NCBI RefSeq assembly: GCF_011605345.1
Contig: NZ_JAAOXM010000002.1
Coordinates: 310,001 to 374,000, forward strand
Reading direction: 5' to 3'
Length of the DNA stretch: 64,000 nucleotides
DNA from: Burkholderia sp. D-99
Lineage (GTDB): Bacteria; Pseudomonadota; Gammaproteobacteria; Burkholderiales; Burkholderiaceae
Under the pieces are notes generated by a model. It searched no databases, was not told where the DNA came from, and saw only the letters and a list, made by a program, of their open reading frames with translations. The first letter of the stretch is position 1. Each line of letters starts with the position of its first letter. Position numbers and translations under genes: made by a program. Positions 1 to 8,108 of this stretch are shown here, piece by piece.

Positions 1-257
1 TGCGCGACAAGCTTGCACAGGCCCGGATTCGCGAACGCCTGCGCCGCGTGCAGACAGGCAACTTCGGCGATTGCGAGCCTGTCGGCGAAGGCGTGATCGA
101 ACTGCGCGTCCACGTCGGCGCCGGCTATCGCGTGTATTTCGGGCGGTACGGCGGCGCACTGGTGCTGTTGCTGTCAGGCGGCGACAAGCGCAGTCAACCC
201 GACGACATCCGGCGCGCAAAGGAACACTGGTCGAACTGGAAACGGAGGCAAACATGA
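1..257 (+). CDS. RelE/HigB-like toxin of a type II toxin-antitoxin pair (5' end outside the window)
   Basis: The reading frame is open from base 3 and the start codon lies before the window. The visible 84 residues match the C-terminal two thirds of the small RelE/ParE-fold 'addiction module killer' proteins. They include a strand reading ELRVHVGAGYRVYF and a GGDKRSQ segment ahead of a helix ending in KEHW. Proteins of this family usually act as mRNA interferases or gyrase poisons. The stop codon overlaps the start of the next gene by four bases (ATGA), so toxin precedes antitoxin as in higBA pairs. Target and activity cannot be read from the sequence. Confidence 0.8.
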   Translation, partial: RDKLAQARIRERLRRVQTGNFGDCEPVGEGVIELRVHVGAGYRVYFGRYGGALVLLLSGGDKRSQPDDIRRAKEHWSNWKRRQT

Positions 258-583
258 CCCAGCTCAAAGGTGCGGTATCGCACCACGACGCGGAAGTCGC
301 CGAACTCGGCGCCGACCGCGAACTCGCGGTGGCCTACCTGCGCGTCGCGATGGAGTCGCTCGACGATCCCGACAACCGCGCGGCCGGCCTGCTCGCGCTG
401 CGCACCGTCGCGGAAGCGTACGGCGGGCTCGGCGCCGTCGCGGCCGAAGCCGGCATCAGCCGCGAATCGCTGTATCGCACGCTGTCCCCCAACGGCAACC
501 CGACGCTGAAAACGCTGCTCGCGGTGCTCAAGACCGTCGGCTTGCGCCTGTCCGTCGTCCCTGCGCAGCCGGCGCACGCGTAA
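254..583 (+). CDS. HigA-like antitoxin, helix-turn-helix addiction module antidote
   Basis: This 109-residue protein starts at the ATG that overlaps the toxin stop, with GGAGG eight bases upstream inside the toxin gene. The C-terminal half carries a helix-turn-helix of the addiction-module antidote family, with the recognition segment around AGISRESLYRTLSPNGNP followed by TLLAVLKTVGLRLSV. In this family the antidote binds the toxin and represses its own operon. An alternative in-frame start at 71 would lie inside the toxin gene and is rejected. The next gene converges on it, with the two stop codons 16 bases apart. Confidence 0.85.
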   Translation: MTQLKGAVSHHDAEVAELGADRELAVAYLRVAMESLDDPDNRAAGLLALRTVAEAYGGLGAVAAEAGISRESLYRTLSPNGNPTLKTLLAVLKTVGLRLSVVPAQPAHA

Positions 584-599
584 GCGGCGCACCGCCCGC

Positions 600-2618
600 T
601 CACGGCCTGACCATCCACACCAGCAGCATCTCGGCCGGCGCGGCCGCCATCCCCGCCGGCGGATGCTCGATCGTCGGCTCGACCGCCAGCGCCTTCGCAA
701 TCGACGCCGCATCGTCGATCGTCGTCGAGCGCACGATCGTCATCAGCCGCGCCGGCCGATGCAGCGTCTCGCGATACAGCGCGCCGTACCACAGCGGCCG
801 CATGCCGAGCGCGTCCTGCAACACGTACGGATAACGCCACAGCCGCAGCACGAGGCGGCTTTCCGGCTGGCCCGGATCGACGCGGACGAACACGCGGCGC
901 GTGCTTTCGCCGTGCGTGTAACGCGGCAGCACCGGCAGCGCCTCGGGCGGCGCCTGCGGCAACAGCCAGCGCAGCGCGGTGGCCGGCGACCACGGCGTCG
1001 CGCGCTGCCAGCCGGCCTGCGCGAGATGCCGGTCGAGCGTGTCCGACGTCGCGCTCCATTGCAGCGGCAGATATTCCTCGCGGTCGCCGCCGATCTCGGT
1101 GCGCCGCACCGGCACGCGCTGCCACCCGCCGCGCAGCCACTGGTCGACGGTCATCGCGACCACGTCGCCGACATGCGGGCGCGCCGCGCGGTCGAGCTGC
1201 CATTGCGCGGGAACCGTCCATACGCCGGCCGTCGCGAGCACCACGGTCACCGCGACGAGCGCGCCCCTCGGCTGCACATGCTCGCGCACGCGCCAGTACG
1301 CATAGGCGCCGGCCAGCAACGCGAACCAGGCCAGCCCAAGGCTCCAGCCGCCCAGCAGGCCCGACAGCCACGTGTCGCCGACATACAGCCGCGCGAAGCC
1401 GCCGAGCACGATCCACAGCACCACTGCCGTCACGACCGGGATTCGCCACAGCGCGGGCCGGTCGCGCGTCAGCACCCAGCCGAGGCCGCTGCTCGCGAGA
1501 ATCGCGAACGCGGCGTCGGCATCGGGCAGCGGCACGTGCAGCGCACCGGGCGGCAGGCTCGCGGGCGTCGCGCCGGGCACGCCCGCGCCGAACGCCGGCA
1601 CGAGCACGACGGCGACGCCGACCGTCACGAGCCACCACGCGGCGGTCAGCCAGCAGCGATGGATCATCAGCCAGACGAGAAACGCGGCCGCGACGATCAG
1701 CCCCGTATCGTGCCCGTGCAGCACGGCAAGCGCGCGCATCGCGGCGTCCACCGGCGGCGTGCGCAGGTTCTGCAGGAACGCATACAGCGCAATGTCCGCG
1801 TGCATCAGCGGATCGTTCGCGACGACATCCTGCACGAGGCCCGCGAACAACCACACGCAGCCGACGAACAGCAGCGCGAGCACGGGCACCGCGCCCGGCA
1901 GGCCGCGTACATAGGCGATCGCGTCGTGCAGCCGCGCGCCGAACCGCGGCCAGCGGCGCGCGCATGCGTGCACCCCTTCGACGAGCGCACGACGCAACAG
2001 CGGCCAACCGCGCCGCAGCGCGACGCGCACGCCGATCCACACGAGCGCGACCAGCGCCGCGACGACCAGCAGGATCACGGCGACCCGTACGCTGATCGCC
2101 GCGGCCAGCGCGGCCGACGCCCCGAACAGGATGCCCGGTGCGACGTGCACGGGCGCCCAGATGAGCGCGGAGACGACGTTGACCGGATAGAACGACCGGC
2201 GCGGCAGCGTCGCGCAGCCGACGACCACCGGCACGACCGCGCGCACCGGCGCGATAAAACGCGCGAGCACGATGCTCTTCATGCCATGGCGCAGCACGAA
2301 CTCCTCGCCGCGCCCGTAGACAGCCGCATAGCCGAAGCGCGCCCACGCGTTGCGGATCACCCCGCGGTAGTGCCGCCCGAGCTCGTAGCTGATCCCGTCG
2401 CCGATCACGGCGCCGAGTGCCGCGACACCGATCGTCGTCCAGCCGTCGAGCGCGCCCGCACCGATCAGTGCACCGGCCGCGAACATCACGGCGCCGGCCG
2501 GCACGACCGTGCCGATCAGCGCGATCGCCTCGGCGCACGCAGTCACGAACACGATCGCGAGCACGAGCAGCGGATGCGCACCGATCGCGCCGATCCACGC
2601 GTGGATCGTGTCGCTCAT
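600..2618 (-). CDS. DedA-family / PAP2-like / LssY C-terminal fusion membrane protein
   Basis: A polytopic membrane protein of 672 residues. The N-terminal about 200 residues form a DedA (VTT) domain, with the VPAG segment and the family's arginine motif in RFIAPVRAVVPVVVG. The middle has five to six membrane segments of PAP2-like layout, and the last about 170 residues resemble the LssY C-terminal domain. DedA proteins act in undecaprenyl-phosphate and lipid recycling; PAP2 domains are lipid phosphatases. Here the PAP2 catalytic motifs look lost: PDADAAF stands where PSGHA is expected, and ARLYVGDTWLSG where SRxYxGxHxxxD is expected. I prefer the ATG at 2618 because GGAG lies six bases upstream. 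An ATG at 2630 would contain that site. Confidence 0.85.
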   Translation of the reverse strand: MSDTIHAWIGAIGAHPLLVLAIVFVTACAEAIALIGTVVPAGAVMFAAGALIGAGALDGWTTIGVAALGAVIGDGISYELGRHYRGVIRNAWARFGYAAVYGRGEEFVLRHGMKSIVLARFIAPVRAVVPVVVGCATLPRRSFYPVNVVSALIWAPVHVAPGILFGASAALAAAISVRVAVILLVVAALVALVWIGVRVALRRGWPLLRRALVEGVHACARRWPRFGARLHDAIAYVRGLPGAVPVLALLFVGCVWLFAGLVQDVVANDPLMHADIALYAFLQNLRTPPVDAAMRALAVLHGHDTGLIVAAAFLVWLMIHRCWLTAAWWLVTVGVAVVLVPAFGAGVPGATPASLPPGALHVPLPDADAAFAILASSGLGWVLTRDRPALWRIPVVTAVVLWIVLGGFARLYVGDTWLSGLLGGWSLGLAWFALLAGAYAYWRVREHVQPRGALVAVTVVLATAGVWTVPAQWQLDRAARPHVGDVVAMTVDQWLRGGWQRVPVRRTEIGGDREEYLPLQWSATSDTLDRHLAQAGWQRATPWSPATALRWLLPQAPPEALPVLPRYTHGESTRRVFVRVDPGQPESRLVLRLWRYPYVLQDALGMRPLWYGALYRETLHRPARLMTIVRSTTIDDAASIAKALAVEPTIEHPPAGMAAAPAEMLLVWMVRP

Positions 2619-2720
2619 TGCGCGCTCCATGGCGAAGCGACCCGGCGTGCGAACACCGGGCCGGCGATGGCATGGGGAACGTTCATCGGGCGGTGCGCGC
2701 GGTCGCGCCGGTGTGACGGA

Positions 2721-3173
2721 TCAGTCGAACTCGTGCTGCCGCGCATCGGCCTCGAGCGGCGCGTCGTGGTAGCCGACCGTCGCGATCTCCTGCAGATAGC
2801 GCGCGAGAAACGCACCGATCGATCCGGCGGCCTCGTACTGATGCACGTGGCGAAATTCGTGGGTCAGCAGGCGGCGCGTGTCCTGCCCGCGCAGCACGTA
2901 CACCGCGTGACCGAGCGTGAGTCCGATCGTCCCCGGCGACAGCAGCCCCGTGTCGCGGGCGATCGCGGCCAGCGTCGGCGTCTCGGGAAACGGCATGCGC
3001 TCGACGATCACCACGCGGATCCGTTCCGGCTGCGCGACACCCACCGTGCGCGCGTCGTCGGCTTGCGCCGGCGTCAGCGGCGCACCCTGCGCGATCCCGC
3101 GCGCCGCCTCCGCTTCGGCCCATGCGACGGCGGCGGGCAGTGCGGACGGCAGGATTTCGGCAAGGTCGATCAT
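2721..3173 (-). CDS. small HExxH protein, putative zinc metallopeptidase-like
   Basis: A 150-residue protein without a signal peptide. Residues 105-109 read HEFRH, an HExxH zinc-binding motif, followed by VHQYE with a possible third ligand at Glu114. The rest is not recognisable to me, and nothing identifies a substrate. Related short proteins are often annotated as conserved hypothetical in Burkholderia. The ATG at 3173 has AGGAG seven bases upstream; a frame start at 3203 lacks such a site. The gene lies 102 bases upstream of the DedA fusion on the same strand and may be co-transcribed with it. Confidence 0.7.
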   Translation of the reverse strand: MIDLAEILPSALPAAVAWAEAEAARGIAQGAPLTPAQADDARTVGVAQPERIRVVIVERMPFPETPTLAAIARDTGLLSPGTIGLTLGHAVYVLRGQDTRRLLTHEFRHVHQYEAAGSIGAFLARYLQEIATVGYHDAPLEADARQHEFD

Positions 3174-3494
3174 CGTGGGGCTCCTCGGGTGGTGTAGTGG
3201 CATCGGGCACCAGTTTAGTCCCGAATCCGGACGGTTCGCGGGACGGTTCGCGACGCGCCGCGCCGCCCTGTTCCGGCCGCCGCGATTACCCGGGAATACC
3301 CTGATTCTCGCCCGCGCCGCCGCGTACTTTTTCCCGATGATTATTTCGTTTCAGTACCCATTCCCCGATCTCCTGTCTCGAAAATTTCCCGGATGTGTAT
3401 CGTTTTCGGATTCGGCGGAATATATTGATCAGAAGAACGGCCGCGGCGATCACCCGACAGCAGTGCGCGGCGTCATCCCGAAGAGGATCGCTAG
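3174..3494. other. divergent intergenic region
   Basis: These 321 bases separate the HExxH gene from the response regulator gene. They are more AT-rich than the surroundings between about 3320 and 3440, as expected for two outward promoters. I see no convincing paired -35/-10 and no conserved RNA structure. The sequence just before 3495 (AAGAGGATCGCTAG) supplies the ribosome binding site of the regulator. Confidence 0.5.
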
Positions 3495-4139
3495 ATGATC
3501 AGGGTAATTCTGGCTGACGATCACGCAGTCATGCGGGACGGACTGCGTCACATCCTGGAAACGGCCGGCGGTTTCGAAATCGTCGGCGAGGCGAGCGACG
3601 GCTCGGCCACGCTCGCGCTGGTCGAGCGCGGCGCCGCCGACGTGCTGCTGCTCGACCTGTCGATGCCCGCGCCGACCGGCATCGAGCTGATCCGCCTGGT
3701 GAAACACCACGCACCGTCGCTGCGCACGCTCGTGCTGACGATGCACGCGGAGGCGCAATACGCGGCGCGCGCGTTCAAGGCCGGCGCAACCGGCTACCTG
3801 ACCAAGGACAGCGCGACCGCCGAGCTCGTGGAGGCGGTGGGCAAGGTCGCGGCGGGCGGCGTCTACGTGAGCCCGTCGGCAGCCGAGAGCCTCGCGCTCA
3901 CGCTGCGCGCGCCGGTCGTGGCGCTGCCGCACGAACGGCTGTCCGCGCGCGAGCTCGACGTGATGCGCCGCATCGTCGCGGGCCAGACTGTCACGCAGAT
4001 CGCGACCGAACTCGCACTGAGCGCGAAGACGGTCAGCACGTACAAGACACGGATCCTCGAGAAGATGGAACTGCCGCACGAAGCCGCGCTGGTCCGCTAC
4101 GCGGTGCGCCACGACCTCGACCCCGGCAGCGACGCATGA
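3495..4139 (+). CDS. NarL/LuxR-type response regulator
   Basis: A 214-residue response regulator with an N-terminal receiver domain: acidic pair Asp8-Asp9, phosphoacceptor Asp54 in LLLDLSMP, and the lysine in TGYLTKD. The C-terminal LuxR/GerE helix-turn-helix reads LSARELDVMRRIVAGQTVTQIATELALSAKTVSTYK. Phosphorylation should drive dimerisation and promoter binding. Its stop codon overlaps the start of the sensor kinase gene by four bases, so the two form a cognate pair. The regulated genes are not evident. The DedA gene, the HExxH gene or the pair itself are possible targets. Confidence 0.93.
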   Translation: MIRVILADDHAVMRDGLRHILETAGGFEIVGEASDGSATLALVERGAADVLLLDLSMPAPTGIELIRLVKHHAPSLRTLVLTMHAEAQYAARAFKAGATGYLTKDSATAELVEAVGKVAAGGVYVSPSAAESLALTLRAPVVALPHERLSARELDVMRRIVAGQTVTQIATELALSAKTVSTYKTRILEKMELPHEAALVRYAVRHDLDPGSDA

Positions 4140-5932
4140 CGACTGCCTTCCACTTCCCGCCTTCACCGTCGGACGACGACAACCCGGACGCGTCGCGCCT
4201 GTTCATGTCGTCGCTGCCGCCGGGCCGGCGTGAACGGCGGCTCGCGCTCGCGACCGTGCTCGTGTCCGCCGTGATCTTCGCCGCGCTTGCGCCGTTCGCG
4301 GGCAGGCCGCTTGCGCCGGGCTGGGCGTTCATCCCCGTGTACCAGTCGGCGATCGTCGTCAACGACATGGTGACGGCCGGCCTGCTGCTCGGCCAGTACG
4401 CGATCCTGCGCGAGAAGCCGCTGCTCGTGCTCGCCGGCGGCTACCTGTTCACGGGCTTCATGGCCGGCACCCACATGCTGACCTTTCCCGGGCTGTTCGC
4501 ACCGACCGGCCTGCTCGGCGCCGGCGACCAGACCACCGCCTGGCTTTACCTGTTCTGGCACGGCGGCTTTCCGCTGGCGGTCGCCGCGTATGCCCTGCTG
4601 CGCGCGGCAGCGCCTGCCGCGGGGCCAATCGCGGCTGCGCAGCGCCGCGCGGCGATTCCCGTGGTGCTGTGCATCGCGGCCTCGCTCGGCGCGACGGCCG
4701 CACTCGCACTGCTCGCGACGGCCGGCCACGACCTGCTGCCGCGCATCATGAACGGCAACCGGATGGCCGCGACGATGACGAACGCGATCACGATCGTCTG
4801 GGGGCTGAACCTGGTGGCGCTGATGCTGATGTGGCAGCGGCGGCGGCGTCATTCCGTGCTCGACCTGTGGGTGATGACGGTGCTCGTCGCGTGGCTGTTC
4901 GACATCGCGCTGTCGTCGATGCTGAACCACGGGCGCTACGATCTCGGCTTCTACGCGGGGCGCGCGTATGGCCTCATCGCGTCCGGCGTCGTGCTGTTCG
5001 CGATGCTGTTCGAAAACGGCCGGCTGCATGCGCAGACGGTGCGTGCGCTGGCCGGCGCGCGCTACCAGCATCTGCTCGTCGTGCAGAAGAGCGCGCAATT
5101 GAACGATGCGAACGAACGGCTCGAACAGCGCGTCGCCGCGCGCACCGCGCAACTGAGCGCGTCGAACCGCGACCTGCGGCGCGAAGTCGAGGAACGTGTG
5201 CGTGCCGAGCGGGCGCTGCAGGCGTCACGCGAGGAGCTGCGCGAGATCGCCGCGATCAGCGCGAGCGCACGCGAAGCCGAGCAGCGCCGCATCGCACGCG
5301 AGCTGCACGACGAACTCGCGCAGACACTCGCGGCGCTGAAGAACGATCTCGAATGGCTGATCGACCGCGTGCCGCAGGACGATGCGCTGCTGGCGCGCAA
5401 GATCGCGGCGATGCATACGCTCGCGCGCGGTGCGGTGGCCGCGACGCGGCGCATCGCGTCCGATCTGCGCCCGCTGATGCTGGATGACCTCGGTTTCGCC
5501 GCGGCCATGCAATGGCTCGTGGAGGATTTCCGGCACCGTCACGGGATTGCGTGCTCGCTGCACGTCGAGCCGCCCGAGCTGCAACTCGACGAGCCTTACG
5601 CGACGGCGGTGTTCCGCATCGCCCAGGAAGCGCTCGCGAACGTCGCGCGGCACGCGGCCGCGTCGCATGCGAACGTCGAACTCGTGCGGGCGAACCATGC
5701 GATCGAGCTGACGATTCGCGACGACGGCGCGGGATTCGATCCCGGCGTGCCGCGCAAGTCGGGATCGTTCGGGCTGGTCGGGTTACGCGAGCGCGCGTAT
5801 CTGGTCGGCGGCACGCTGCGGATCGCGACGACGCTCGGCGAAGGCACGACGGTCGAGGTGGAGATTCCGTTGACGCCTACGCCTGTTGCGGTCGTGCACG
5901 GCGGGGATGGGGGTTCGCGGATCGATCGCTGA
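4136..5932 (+). CDS. MASE4-type membrane sensor histidine kinase (NarX-like catalytic core)
   Basis: A 598-residue kinase. Residues about 35-300 hold seven or eight membrane segments with the MASE4 signature, including LAGGYLFTGFMAGTH, LTFPGLF and GAGDQTTAWLYLFWHGGFPL. A coiled coil follows at about 320-385. The HisKA_3 dimerisation domain carries the phosphoacceptor His391 in ARELHDELAQTLAALKNDLEW. The C-terminal HATPase shows the N box (AQEALANVARHA) and G boxes (DDGAGFDPG, GSFGLVGLRERA). The ligand of MASE4 domains is unknown. The gene overlaps the response regulator by four bases, which implies translational coupling. Confidence 0.93.
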   Translation: MTTAFHFPPSPSDDDNPDASRLFMSSLPPGRRERRLALATVLVSAVIFAALAPFAGRPLAPGWAFIPVYQSAIVVNDMVTAGLLLGQYAILREKPLLVLAGGYLFTGFMAGTHMLTFPGLFAPTGLLGAGDQTTAWLYLFWHGGFPLAVAAYALLRAAAPAAGPIAAAQRRAAIPVVLCIAASLGATAALALLATAGHDLLPRIMNGNRMAATMTNAITIVWGLNLVALMLMWQRRRRHSVLDLWVMTVLVAWLFDIALSSMLNHGRYDLGFYAGRAYGLIASGVVLFAMLFENGRLHAQTVRALAGARYQHLLVVQKSAQLNDANERLEQRVAARTAQLSASNRDLRREVEERVRAERALQASREELREIAAISASAREAEQRRIARELHDELAQTLAALKNDLEWLIDRVPQDDALLARKIAAMHTLARGAVAATRRIASDLRPLMLDDLGFAAAMQWLVEDFRHRHGIACSLHVEPPELQLDEPYATAVFRIAQEALANVARHAAASHANVELVRANHAIELTIRDDGAGFDPGVPRKSGSFGLVGLRERAYLVGGTLRIATTLGEGTTVEVEIPLTPTPVAVVHGGDGGSRIDR

Positions 5933-5979
5933 TCGAGGCGGCAATATCGGCGAATGCCGGTTGCCGCGTCGATCACGCG

Positions 5980-6279
5980 TCAGTGGTAATCATCTTCCCG
6001 TTGATGTCGTACGGCTAGAATCGTGACTTGCTCGGCCGCTTCAATCTCGAACAGCAGGACATAGCCCGACGTGCCGAAAGACACGATCAGCTCACGTAGA
6101 AACGGATTTCCATCGTCGATCTTGCGGCATGTGAACGGAAACATTCGGAGCATGGCGACACCTTGTTCGATCGCGTCCGCAGCCCGCGCCGCTGCATCGA
6201 TATCACGTTCGAGCAGGTATCGATACATCCGTACCAGATCCTCACGGGCCGCACGTGTATATCGGACCCGATAGATCAA
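5980..6279 (-). CDS. ParE/RelE-family toxin
   Basis: A 99-residue basic protein of the ParE/RelE fold. It has the N-terminal strand MIYRVRYTRAAREDLVRMYRYL, two helices, and C-terminal strands ending in VTILAVRHQREDDYH. The VRHQRED end is typical of ParE-like toxins, which poison DNA gyrase. The gene starts within the stop codon of the antitoxin gene (ATGA overlap, 6276-6279), so this pair has antitoxin first, the reverse of the pair at the left end. Activity and target are inferred only. Confidence 0.88.
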   Translation of the reverse strand: MIYRVRYTRAAREDLVRMYRYLLERDIDAAARAADAIEQGVAMLRMFPFTCRKIDDGNPFLRELIVSFGTSGYVLLFEIEAAEQVTILAVRHQREDDYH

Positions 6280-6551
6280 TCAGCCGCCTTCGCTGCTCTC
6301 GCAGCCTTCAGCATGCCCTCGAGTTCGGCCTGCACGTCGGCGGCATCGACGTATTCACCGGTACGACGCGCCTCGTCGCGCGATGCAAGGCCACGGGTGA
6401 CAAACTCGCGCTGCAGTCGGCGACGCGCAATACCATCGCGCAGCGCCGACTCCATGAACGCAGACAACGTCTCGTTTTCCTCGAGGACCGACTCTGCCGC
6501 CTCCCGCAATTGCGGATCGACACGCAGCGCCGGCATGGTCGCGGTTTTCAT
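6276..6551 (-). CDS. ribbon-helix-helix-like antitoxin
   Basis: A 91-residue protein. The N-terminal segment MPALRVDPQLREAAESVLEENETLSAFMESALRDGIARR fits a ribbon-helix-helix DNA-binding fold (a short strand then two helices). The charged C-terminal half should wrap the toxin. It is the first gene of the pair and should repress the operon with its partner. A perfect 14-bp palindrome lies 15 bases upstream of its start. The annotation as antitoxin rests on size, fold pattern and the four-base overlap with the ParE-like gene. Confidence 0.85.
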   Translation of the reverse strand: MKTATMPALRVDPQLREAAESVLEENETLSAFMESALRDGIARRRLQREFVTRGLASRDEARRTGEYVDAADVQAELEGMLKAARAAKAAD

Positions 6552-6565
6552 CGCACACTCCGTGT

Positions 6566-6579
6566 ATTACATATGTAAT
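6566..6579. promoter_or_regulatory. palindromic operator ahead of the parDE-like pair
   Basis: The perfect palindrome ATTACATATGTAAT sits just upstream of the antitoxin start on the minus strand. It stands out in GC-rich DNA. Autoregulation of toxin-antitoxin operons through a palindrome at this place is the usual arrangement. Binding by this antitoxin is inferred. Confidence 0.65.
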
Positions 6580-6664
6580 GCATGGTAGCACACCCGCTTT
6601 TTCGGGGGCAGTCGGCCATTCGGCCTGACCAACGTATCCGGGACCACAATCCGGCCGCGCCGCC

Positions 6665-7975
6665 TCACACCCGCGCCGCCACCATCCCCCGCTCGGAGCG
6701 CGTCCACGCGACCAGCGCACCGATCCCGAGCAGCGCGAGACACACGATCGGCACGATCATCGGCCCGAACGCGGTGCCCGTCACCTTGCCGGCAAACGGC
6801 ATCAGGTTCTGGCTGAAGAAGCCGCCGAGGTTGCCGATCGAGTTGATCGCGGCGACGCTCGCCGCCGCCCGCGCGCCGGTGAAGTAACGCGGCGGCATCG
6901 ACCAGAAGCACGGATACAGCAGCGGAATGCATGCGCCGCCGAGCACCAGTGCGATGAAGCGCAGCGGCGTCGACGGCAGCACGAGGCTCAGCAGAAAGCC
7001 GAGCGCGCCGAGCGCCGCGACGATCGCGATCGTGCGCAGGATGCTCTTCGCGCGGCGCAGCTTCGCCGGCAGCCACAACAGCAGCAGCACCGCGAGCGCC
7101 CACGGCAGCATGCTCAGGAAGCCGTTCGTGCTGCTCGACACGCCGAACGATTTCACGAGCGTCGGCAGCCAGTACGTCACGCCGTACAGCGACGTCGACA
7201 TCAGCATGTAGGTCGCCGCGAACAGCATCACGCGCGGATCGAGCAATGCCCTCCACGGCTGGCCGTGCTCGGCCTGAGCGGGCTTCTCGCGTTCGAGCGC
7301 GGCCTCGACGATCTGCTTCTCGCGCTCGTCCAGGAAACGGGCATCGCGCACCGAGGCGGGCAGCACGCGGAACACGACGATCGCGACGATCACCGCCGGG
7401 ATGCCCGTCGCCACGAACACCCACTGCCAGCCCGCGAGCCCCCACACGCCGTTCAGGCTCAGCAACACACCGCCGACCAGCGAGCCGAGCATGTTCGCGA
7501 GCGCGCTGCCGAGCGTGAAGATGCCGAGCACCTTCGCGCGATAGCTCTGCGGAAACCACAACGTCAGGTAGTAGATCACGCCCGGATAGAAGCCGGCCTC
7601 GGCGATGCCGAGCACGAAGCGCAGCGTGCAGAACGCGGGCATCGACGTCGTGAAGCCCATCAGCACGGTAATGAGGCCCCACGTCAGCATGATCCGCGCG
7701 AGCCATACGCGTGCGCCGTAGCGATGCAGCGCGAGCGTGCTCGGCACCTCGAACAGCAGGTAGCCGATGAAGAACAGCGACGACGCGAGCCCGAACGCGG
7801 CTTCCGTCATCCCGAGGCTGTGCACCATCTGCAGCTTCGCGAAGCCGACGTTCTGCCGGTCGATGAACGCGATCAGGAACATCACGACGAGGATGGGCAG
7901 CAGGCGCCGCGCCATCTTCGACATGATGCACTGTTCTTCGGCGGTCGCGGGGTCCAGGGTGTCGGTAGCGTTCAC
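6665..7975 (-). CDS. MFS transporter, anion:cation symporter (ACS) type
   Basis: A 436-residue carrier with 12 predicted membrane helices and an N-terminal MFS segment (LVVMFLIAFIDRQNVGFAKLQM) typical of the ACS family. That family moves organic anions such as tartrate, glucarate and phthalate derivatives. The start is a GTG at 7975 with AAGGAG six bases upstream. An ATG at 8026 would translate the tandem repeats and has no binding site. The gene follows a periplasmic binding-protein gene on the same strand. The substrate is unknown and is probably an organic acid. Confidence 0.88.
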   Translation of the reverse strand: MNATDTLDPATAEEQCIMSKMARRLLPILVVMFLIAFIDRQNVGFAKLQMVHSLGMTEAAFGLASSLFFIGYLLFEVPSTLALHRYGARVWLARIMLTWGLITVLMGFTTSMPAFCTLRFVLGIAEAGFYPGVIYYLTLWFPQSYRAKVLGIFTLGSALANMLGSLVGGVLLSLNGVWGLAGWQWVFVATGIPAVIVAIVVFRVLPASVRDARFLDEREKQIVEAALEREKPAQAEHGQPWRALLDPRVMLFAATYMLMSTSLYGVTYWLPTLVKSFGVSSSTNGFLSMLPWALAVLLLLWLPAKLRRAKSILRTIAIVAALGALGFLLSLVLPSTPLRFIALVLGGACIPLLYPCFWSMPPRYFTGARAAASVAAINSIGNLGGFFSQNLMPFAGKVTGTAFGPMIVPIVCLALLGIGALVAWTRSERGMVAARV

Positions 7976-7993
7976 TTCAGGCTCCTTGCGTGA

Positions 7994-8048
7994 ATCGGTT
8001 GCATATCGGTTGCATATCGGTTGCATATCGGTTGCAAATCGGTTGAAT
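7994..8048. repeat. five tandem 11-bp repeats
   Basis: The unit ATCGGTTGCAT is repeated head to tail: three exact copies (7994-8026), a fourth with one change (8027-8037), and a fifth diverged copy (8038-8048). The array lies between the binding-protein gene and the MFS start codon, ending 18 bases upstream of that GTG. An 11-bp period is close to one helical turn, so the copies would face the same side of the DNA. It could be a cooperative operator or a simple variable tandem repeat. Confidence 0.85.
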
Positions 8049-8108
8049 CGGCGCCGTGCGCGACGATCGCGCGGGTGCGGGGTGGGTCGATGAAAGGAAG
8101 CGGCGGCA

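Noticed and set aside
663..3197. an 844-codon open frame on the plus strand opposite the DedA fusion
   Set aside because: It is arginine-, glutamine- and histidine-rich with no fold or motif, and mirrors third-position GC of the real minus-strand gene.
7976..8026. start of the MFS gene at 8026
   Set aside because: It would translate the tandem repeats and lacks a Shine-Dalgarno; the GTG at 7975 has AAGGAG at correct spacing.
7994..8048. possible CRISPR-like repeat array
   Set aside because: The 11-bp units are directly adjacent with no spacers, so it is a tandem repeat.
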